Made by a program: the position numbers and the translations under genes | In this document: positions 56,646-64,000 of the stretch, in pieces | Layout of the letters: each line of letters starts with the position of its first letter | Numbering within the stretch: position 1 is the first letter of the stretch | NCBI RefSeq assembly: GCF_905171765.1 | Contig: NC_053393.1 | Location: 68,169,371-68,233,370, forward strand | Length of the DNA stretch: 64,000 bases | Direction: 5' to 3' | From: Bufo bufo | Taxonomy: Eukaryota > Chordata > Amphibia > Anura > Bufonidae | Notes under the pieces: model-generated | The model's database searches: none | Told to the model about the DNA's origin: nothing | The model's input: only the letters and a program-made list of their open reading frames with translations

Positions 56646-57409
56646 CAATCCGCTGCTGGGCAAATTTGATCCGTGATGTATCTCTATGACATGACAGACC
56701 ACTAACTAGGCCAATTTAGATAAATAGCCAAGGTAAATTAAAATAATTTGCTAACTAGTCTGATGTAAGTAAATCTGCGGAGAGGAAAAAATATAGGATT
56801 CCCCGGGGCGCTGTTCTTCAAAAGTATAAAATGCAGTCTTTTAGTGATAAAAGTGTAAGGATAAAACACTTCCAAAACTCTTTTTGAAGGGGGTCCCCCT
56901 TCGTCCTCAGACACAGGGAACTAACTAACCGGGGGACATTACCCTGGTAACCTAAACAGCCTGCTAAGGTTAATCCTATACATGGCTATTAGGTTTACAC
57001 AGTGCACAGAAACATAAGTGTTAACAATAAATAACAGTTAACTCGGTAACATTAAATTACCCTTTTGGGAATAATAAACCCTTTGCAGTAGTCCTCTGGG
57101 TACTGCAGATGTAAAAAAAATATATACATATAGTACATGACAATCTCTTTATAAGAAATCTAGAACTAGTCATGTACCTCACATTATCCAGAGATTCCCT
57201 ATTCATTGCTCCAATTGCTCTGCTAGGTTTTCTTTAGGCTGGCAGCTCGGGGGTGGGGGAGGATGTCCTTTCTCAGGAGGAGTGTCTTTTCTGCTGTAGC
57301 TCAGGGGATGTGACTTTTCTTAGCAGGCATGTCCTTCCTGCTGCAGCTCACTCCCTGTAACTGTCACAGCTTCTAGCAGTTGGTGGCAGTTGAAGGATGG
57401 AACTGAGCA
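56646..57409. other. Non-coding interval, no gene recognised
   Basis: It contains CTTTTTGAAGGGGGTCCCCC and a TATATACATATAG tract. No cadherin exon or transposase was recognised. Confidence 0.4.
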
Positions 57410-57879
57410 TGTGCAACTAGAGATTGCCTTGACTCGATTCGCCGAACATGCGAACATATGGCGATGTCCGCCGGTGCCATATTCTTTTGCATTGTGCCGA
57501 ACTTTGACCCATGACACATCCATCAGGTGGGACAGGACAGTCAATTGAGACGTTTCAGCACATAGACACACCCCCACCTTATAACAGAAGCCGATCTGGC
57601 AGCCATTTTACATTCTGTGTTTTGCCAGTGCAGGGAGAGGTTGCTTTGTGGAGCAGGGACAGGCTGTTAGAGACACCAAACGCTAGCTAATAGGGCCACA
57701 AAAGTCCTTTTAAGGACTGGTAAAGGTGTGCTATCGATATGTGTGATATACAGAGGGGTGTGATATACTAATAATATACTTTCTAGCATTGTATTGTGCA
57801 GCAGTTGTGTGCGTTTCTGCTGCGATACCGCAGCTATATAGAGGGACAAGCGCTATTGGAACAACTATTTGCAACGGGT

Positions 57880-58775
57880 GTGATATACCTGTTGCCCTAA
57901 AAAAAATAATTCAGGGTGTGATATACCTGCTTCCACAAAATACTGATTGACAGCTGCGATATAGCTGTTGCCCCAAATAAACAGAGTGGTGTGATATAAC
58001 TGTTGTGGCAAAAAAAAAAATTAAGGGGTGTGATATACCTGCTTCCACAAAATACTGATCAAGGGGTTTGATATACCTGCTTCCACAAAATACTGATTGA
58101 GGGCTGCGATATACCTTCCACAAAATACTGATTAAGGGGTTTGATATACCTGTTTCCACCAAATATTGATTGAGGCCTGCGATATACATGCTTCCACAAA
58201 ATACTGATTAAGAGGTTTAATATATATGCTTCCACAAAATACTGATTGAGGGGTGCGATATACCTGCTTCCACAAAATACTGATTAAGGGGTTCGATATA
58301 CCTGTTTCCACCAACTATTGATTGAGGCCTGCAATATACCTGCTTCCACAAAATACTGATTAAGGGGTTTGATATACCTGCTTCCACCAAATATTGATTT
58401 AGGCCTGCAATATACCTCCTTCCACAAAATACAGATTAAGGGGATTGATATACCTGCTTCCACCAAATATTGATTGAGGCCTGCGGGATACCTGCTTCCA
58501 CAAAATACTGATTAAGGGCTTTGATATACCTGTTTCCACCAAATATTGATTGCGGGCTGCGATATACCTGGTTCCACAAAATACAGATTAAGGGGTTCGA
58601 TATACCTGTTTCGACCAAATATTGATTGAGGCCTGCAATATACCTGCTTCCACAAAATACTGATTGAGGGGTGCGATATACCTGCTTCCACAAAATACTG
58701 ATTAAGGGGTTCGATATATCTGTTCCCCCCAAATATTGATTGAGGCCTGCAACATACCTGCTTCCACAAATACTG
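57880..58775 (+). repeat. Array of 38-bp repeats, alternating into about 76-bp units
   Basis: The unit is GATATACCTGCTTCCACAAA followed by ATACTGATTAAGGGGTTT or the variant ATTGATTGAGGCCTGC. The two variants alternate for much of the array, giving a higher-order period of about 76 bp. About 22 units lie upstream of the transposase start. Minus-strand ORFs across it are artefacts. Confidence 0.92.
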
Positions 58776-58813
58776 CTCTTCTCTAGGGACTTAGGCACAG
58801 GGTAATTTTGAAA

Positions 58814-61793
58814 ATGACAGGTAGAGGAAAAGACAGGCCATTCTACAGGAGTGGTAGGGGTCGGGCAGGTGCACCAGGCCAGGGCCTAGGTGGGAAGTTG
58901 GAGAAGACGCGTGTGATTACTTCAAAGGACGCACCAGAGTTGGTTGAGTGTCTCATTCAGCCTTCCACTTCTGCACCCTCCCTATCCTCTGTATCTGCAT
59001 CCTCCTCACTCTCTGCTGTGTGCACCCCCAAAGACACCACCACTACCACCATAGCCCCTCCACTCGAAGTCAGATGAATTGTTTTCCCATTCCATTCCCA
59101 GACCTTACCGATGCGCAGCCATTCTTGACATCGGATGAGGAAGAGGAGGTAGCAACGGTTGCCACCCAGCGGTCTGACGACAGTACCCAGATCAGCCCAA
59201 GGAGGGAGGTCACCGCTGTTGCTGCCTACTCTGAGATCTCAAATGTCAGTGGTGGTGAAGTTGACGATGATGACGTGTCCATGGATGTCACGTGGGTGCT
59301 CACAAGAGAGGAAAAGGAGGGGAGTTCAGAGAGAGCGATGGAGCAGCAGAGAAGGAGGAGAAGCAGGCAGAACTCGCATGGCAGAGGAGGCAAAAAGCAT
59401 ACTGCAAATGTATCTGGAGCGAGCCATGCACCATGCATGGTCACATCTGGCGCTCCCAGGACGCCAGCACATGGCTCCGCAGTGTGGGCTTTTTTTAACG
59501 TGTCAGCTTCTGACAATAGTCTTGCCATCTGCAGCCTGTGCTGTCAACGCATAAGTCGCGGTAAGCCCAACACTCACCTAGGGACGACCGCCTTAAGAAG
59601 GCACCTGGCTTCCCATCACCGAGCCCAGTGGGGGCAATGCTGTCAGAACCCACAAAGCCACACCCCCGGCGCTCCACGTCCTGCCTCTTCTCCTTCTCCT
59701 TCTTCTCTCTCCTCCCATTTGTCCTCCACTCCATCTTCCACCATGCCGTCGTTGCGTTCATCTGGCACAAGGCAGGCTTCTGTGGTCCAAATGTTCGAGC
59801 GTAAAAAGTTGATGATGCCGGATAACCCTCTTGCCCAACGGCTGACCGCTGGCTTGTCAGAACTGCTAGCCCGACAACTACTGCCATATAAACTGGTGGA
59901 CTCAGAGGCATTTAGAAAATTTGTGGCCATTGGCATACCGCAATGGAAGGTCCCCGGAAGGAAATATTTCTCCCAGAAGGGCATCCCAGAGCTATATGGC
60001 CAGGTTCAGCGGCAAGTGAATATATCTCTGGCACACAGTGTCGGTGCCAAGATACATCTGACCACAGACACATTATCTAGCAAACACGGGCAGGGAAGGT
60101 ACATAGCCTTTACTGCCCACTGGGTGAACCTTCTGACGGCAGTCAAGCATGTATCCCAAGGCTCCCGTCTGGATTTGGTGTTACCGCCACGGATTGCATG
60201 CAGGCCTGCCTCTTCTTCTCCTCTTCCTACTCCATCCTCCGTCTCCTCCTTGGCTGACTCCTCCTTTTCCACTGCTATCGCCTCTTCCGCTGCGCCCCCC
60301 AAGCCCCCCAGAACCTATTCAACGTGCCAGGTGAGACGTTGCCATGCTGTGCTGCGGCTGTTGTGCCTGAAAGCCAAGAGCCACACCTGTCCTGCACTGC
60401 TTTCAGCTCTGCAGTCAAAGGCCAATCAGTGGCTAACCCTGCTAAATTTGACAGTTGGTAAAGTGGTGTGCGACAATGGTGCCAATCTGCTGAGCGCGCT
60501 GAAACAGGGCAAAATGACACACGTGCCATGCATCCCCCGGGGTCCAGGATGTCTTGCGGCAGGTCAGGAAAATCTCTGGCAATTTTAGAAGATCTTACAT
60601 GGCCATGGCCTCACCTTGCTGAAGTTCAGCGGCGACACCACCTGCCCGTCAGACGTTTGATTTGTGACAGCCTGACGCGTTGGAACTCCACCTTGTATGT
60701 GCTTGATAGGCTGCTCCAGCAGCAACGTGCCGTTAAGGACTACCTGTATGAACTCTGCAGCAGGACAGGTTCTGGGGAGCTTGGTTTCTTTTCACTGTGC
60801 CAGTGGCTGCTAATGCGCGGCACATGCAGACTTCTGCGGCCATTTAAAGAGATCAACAAATTGGTCAGTCACAGCCAGGGCGCCATCAGTGACATCATAC
60901 CTTACGCCTTCTTTCTGGAGCGTGCATTGTGTCGTGTCATTGATCAAGCCGTTGAGGAGCAGGAGCTGGAAGATGAGGAAGTCGCAATTCTGAATGAAAT
61001 CCCAAGGGGGCTACTCCAAGTCAGCAGGAGTCTGAAGAGGAGTCAGAGGAGGATGGTGGCTGGGGGGAGAAGGAGGAGCAAGGAGAGCAGGCTTTGAGGG
61101 GGACTTTAAACTTTTCCGGGATCCCTGGTGTTGTCCGTGGCCAGGGCGCTCCACCGCTTCCAATTTAGTGCAAATAGGGGCCTTCATGCTCCAGTGTTTA
61201 AAGAGGGACCCCTGTATAAAAAGCATGAAGGGCAAGGACCAGTACTGGGTGGCAATGTACTTAGACCCCCGGTACAAACACAAAATGATGGACATGTTAC
61301 CAGCATCACAGAGAGTTGGCAGAATGCAGCATTACCAGGCCCTGCTGCGAGAGATGCTGCATTCTGCTGTTGCGGGCGCAGGCAGGGGAATTTCCACCCA
61401 CAGCCAAACAGGAGCGGGTACCAATCCTACCGCTCCTGCAAGAAGAGGGCGGTTTGAAGATGTGTTGGTCACTTCGGAAATGAGATCATTCTTGCAAACA
61501 ACCCATCGACAGCCGCCCTCCGGATCTAGCCTCAGGGAACGCCTAGACCGACAGGTGTCCGAATACATCGGGTTAACGGCCAATGTGGATGCTCTGAGAA
61601 GCGAGCAACCCCTGGACTACTGGCTTGCCCCTCGTCGAGTGTCCTGTCAGAAAGGACGTTCAACGCAGCAGGGGGGATCGTGACCAATAAGCGCACTCGC
61701 CTAGCTCACGACAGTGTGGACTACCTCACATTTCTAAAAATGAATGAGGCATGGATCTCTGAGGAATTCAACACCTGTGACGACCATGTTTAA
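58814..61793 (+). pseudogene. hAT-family transposase (BED zinc finger type), several frameshifts
   Basis: The frame opens near 58814 (MTGRGKDRPF), shifts near 59070 and continues to about 60540. It contains an acidic N-terminal part and a BED-type finger (AICSLCCQRIS..LRRHLASHH). The catalytic core follows with LTTDTLSSKHGQG (first Asp) and VVCDNGANLLSA (second Asp). Further shifts follow at about 60540-60620 and 61000-61170. CDSLTRWNSTLYVLDRLL and later the hAT dimerisation region (LDYWLAP.., then in another frame CPSSSVLSERTFNAAGG and KRTRLAHDSVDYLTFLKMNE) end at a stop at 61793. Serine-rich inserts occur at 59680-59760 and 60200-60300. Family length is about right; the copy is inactive as read. 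Confidence 0.88.
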
Positions 61794-62039
61794 TTGAATT
61801 TCTTCATGCCAGCCCATACATATCCGCCACTACCCAGAACAAAGAATGGTCCTTGTCTTATGTATATACAGCGGCATAAAAGGCCTATTCTGTCAGGTGA
61901 ATTCCTAATTTTTGGGGCCTCTACTCCAGTGGCCTACAGTAAAATTTTTATCCAGTGACCACCTAATGTACCTCCAGCCACATCATCACAAGTTATTTTA
62001 TGTCAGATGAATGCCTAAATTTTGGGGCCTGTAGTCCCG

Positions 62040-62580
62040 TGAACACAAAAACTCACCGAAAAAAGTGGCCTAAACGGGTGGAAATGCTCCAAACCCAGAC
62101 ACTGTAGCATATCTATAACCGGGGGAGCAATTCCTCCGCATACGGTCCGCAGATAACGCCAATCCCCAGCAAAAAATGCGTACAATGGAGGATGCCGTGA
62201 GACACCGTGACGTGGTGCATGAGGGGCTCCGATATGTTCATTACTGGAAGATATTGGCAAAGTTCTCAGCTTTTAACATTGGCTTGAGGAATTATCTAGT
62301 ATTGTCAGTTGCGTATCATTTTGGTGCATTTTTTGCAGTGATTTATGTATGTATATATTTTTTTTATCTGCACAATGTATCATTTTGTGTAAGATGTCCT
62401 TGTGATGCATGCGGTCCGCACCGGCATCCTCCATTGTACGCATTTTTTGCTGGGGATTGCCGTTATCTGTGGACCGTATGCAGAGGAATTGCTCCCCTGG
62501 TTATATACACGCTACAGTGTCTGGGTTTGGAGCATTTCCACCCGTTAAGGCCACTTTTTTCAGTGAGTTTTTGTCTTTAT
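62040..62580. repeat. About 150-bp inverted repeat in hAT 3' region
   Basis: 62040-62190 (ACTCACCGAAAAAAGTGGCC ... AATGGAGGATGCC) is mirrored at 62415-62575 (GGCATCCTCCATTGTACG ... GGCCACTTTTTTCAGTGAGT), with a loop of about 225 bp. Confidence 0.85.
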
Positions 62581-62970
62581 GTGTATGGAATGTGCCACTT
62601 CATTGTGGTGGTAACGTTCTTTGCACCTGGCAGCTTCTGTGTCACATGGTCTGTTGTGGGTGCGGCTTCTGTGTCACATGGTCTGTTGTGGGTGCGGCTC
62701 ACAGCTTTATCCTACCTGACAGTGCATTGGTGATACCACTATGGAGGCATGTGAGAGCCTGGCTGTGAGTTGGTTCAGACCCTGTTCACACACCACGGGC
62801 AGTTCAGTGGTAGGACCCCATGCGTGCTGAGACACCGTGACGTGGTGCATGAGGGGCTCCGATACGTTCCTGACTGGAAGATATTGGCAAAGTTCTCAGC
62901 TTTTAACATCGGCCTGAGGAATTAGCTAGTATTGTCAGTTCCGTATCATTTTGGTGCATTTTTTTCAGTG
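62190..62970 (+). repeat. Direct repeat pair in hAT 3' region
   Basis: GTGAGACACCGTGACGTGGT through GTATCATTTTGGTGCATTTTTT occurs at 62190-62335 and again at 62828-62965, about 640 bp apart, with few differences. TTCTGTGTCACATGGTCTG is also doubled in tandem at about 62635-62695. Confidence 0.85.
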
Positions 62971-63037
62971 ATTTGTGCCTGTACTCAGAGCTGGGACAAG
63001 GTCCACCACCAACAGAGGCTGAGCTGCCCAAGTGCGC

Positions 63038-63052
63038 CCCCCCCCCCCCCCT
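63038..63052. repeat. C-run
   Basis: A run of about 15 C inside the hAT 3' region; a likely site of length variation. Confidence 0.9.
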
Positions 63053-63629
63053 GCCATTTAGATATGTATGTTTGTTATTAATCATCATCCAGATCCCCCT
63101 CCCCTAAACAGTGCCATCCACAGATCCCCCTTCTGACGCTCACAGGAGTACATTTATAAACTAATCAGTAACTTTAACTTTAATCATTGCTAATCTCTTA
63201 ACTTGGATATCTTACTCTGTCTTAGTTCCGGTAACAGCAGTAAGTGCGGGCGGGCGGCGCTCACTCACTGACGTCACGCGCCTGTGCCGCCTAGTGGGAG
63301 GACTCTACTCCTGTGGCCTAAAATAAGACTTTTCTAGGCTCCAGCAGGGCACATTTTTGAGAGTTTCCTTTTAAGACACATAAAAATGGCCCCTGATTAA
63401 AATACATATTTTTTGTTGGAATTTTTGCCAGTGATCCCCCTCTGGTATGTCACTGTCCATGTTGTGGGACAATTTGTGCACTTCTAGTAAGTATTTGGTG
63501 GCTGCATATATGACCTGAAGGTTTTTCAGGTTCGTCTGCCATTAAAGTCAATGGGGCCCGCCATAAACGTGCAGTTTGCGAACATTTTATCGCCGTCCAG
63601 GCCGATGTTCGTCCATCACTATGTGCGAC

Positions 63630-64000
63630 CACCTCAGTAGAGAGTGACCATCTCACAACATAGAAAGTATATCTCACAGTTGAAGCATTTTTGTAACAGA
63701 ATGTGTATGGCCAGCAAAGAGCACCTGTCAGCAGGACCAACCCTATTTAACTAAGAATAGTCTGGAAAAGTTGATCCTGATGATTATGGAATTGTGAAAG
63801 TCAGTTTTGGCACCCCCCCGACAAAAAAACAAAAGTTTTTTTAAAAAAATGCAAATGAGGGCTACAGTGCTCCAACACTGGAAACCAGAGGAGCTGAGGT
63901 GCACAGAGGGGTTAGGCCCAGTCCCTGCGTCCACTGAATTCCTCATTTGCATAAAGAATCAACCACCACAACCGATTTTAACAAGACAGGTATCATTGCA
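63630..64000. other. Window end, nothing recognised
   Basis: No exon, repeat end or ORF of note. CACCCCCCCGACAAAAAAAC is low complexity. Confidence 0.4.

Larger units (their letters stand above)
57418..63621 (+). mobile_element. hAT element, 6.2 kb, with 8-bp target duplication
   Basis: The left end TAGAGATTG and the right end (reverse complement TAGTGATGG) are inverted. TGTGCAAC (57410-57417) and TGTGCGAC (63622-63629) flank it, 7 of 8 bases equal, as expected for a hAT duplication. Subterminal GCGAACAT/ATGTTCG motifs occur on both sides (57439-57470; 63567-63610). In order it contains a 38-bp repeat array, a decayed BED-finger transposase, and a block of inverted and direct repeats (62040-62970). 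Confidence 0.82.

Noticed and set aside
57911..58798. Minus-strand ORFs with repeated QYFVEAGIS peptides
   Set aside because: Direct translation of the 38-bp array; no start context or domain.
1..64000. CRISPR array or bacterial-type defence system
   Set aside because: The regular repeats here are tandem minisatellites without unique spacers, and the DNA is clearly eukaryotic with spliced exons.

Overview
The window looks like nuclear DNA of a vertebrate, most likely an anuran amphibian. That placement is an inference. It rests on one vertebrate gene with AG/GT introns and on the dense mix of DNA transposons: piggyBac, hAT, several Tc1/mariner lineages, and many inverted-repeat MITEs with TTAA ends. 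No bacterial-type operon, rRNA gene or CRISPR array is visible.

The only host gene recognised is on the minus strand: the 3' two thirds of cdh17 (LI-cadherin, cadherin-17). Eleven exons between 54171 and 22244 join in phase into 573 codons plus a stop, covering EC3 to EC7, the membrane helix and a short cytoplasmic tail. A poly(A) signal follows at 22121-22116. The 5' exons were not found and probably lie to the right of the window.

Layout, left to right. (1) 1-5850: a minisatellite-bearing hAT-type family in two opposite copies; the right copy (2708-5650) has an 8-bp target duplication and sits inside an older MITE. (2) 6972-13168: a piggyBac MITE adjoining a large piggyBac element that carries a once-frameshifted transposase and about 395-bp tandem repeats. 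(3) 14600-15870: a foldback element with a solo LTR at its edge. (4) 16293-17856: a Tc1/mariner element with an intact 338-codon DD37E transposase. (5) 22116-54171: cdh17, its introns filled with Tc1 copies, tRNA-like repeats, hAT and piggyBac MITEs, and one complete LTR retrotransposon (50009-53867) that carries a single 556-codon orphan ORF and no recognisable pol. (6) 57418-63621: a 6.2-kb hAT element with a decayed BED-finger transposase, a 38-bp repeat array and a near-perfect 8-bp target duplication.

The most novel item is the LTR element 50009-53867: LTRs of equal length, a perfect 5-bp target duplication, a polypurine tract, and one open, repeat-containing ORF of unknown function that ends inside the 3' LTR. 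A solo LTR of the same family lies at 14976-15864. The DD37E element is the best candidate for a recently active DNA transposon. Coordinates were read by eye; identities and repeat counts are approximate.
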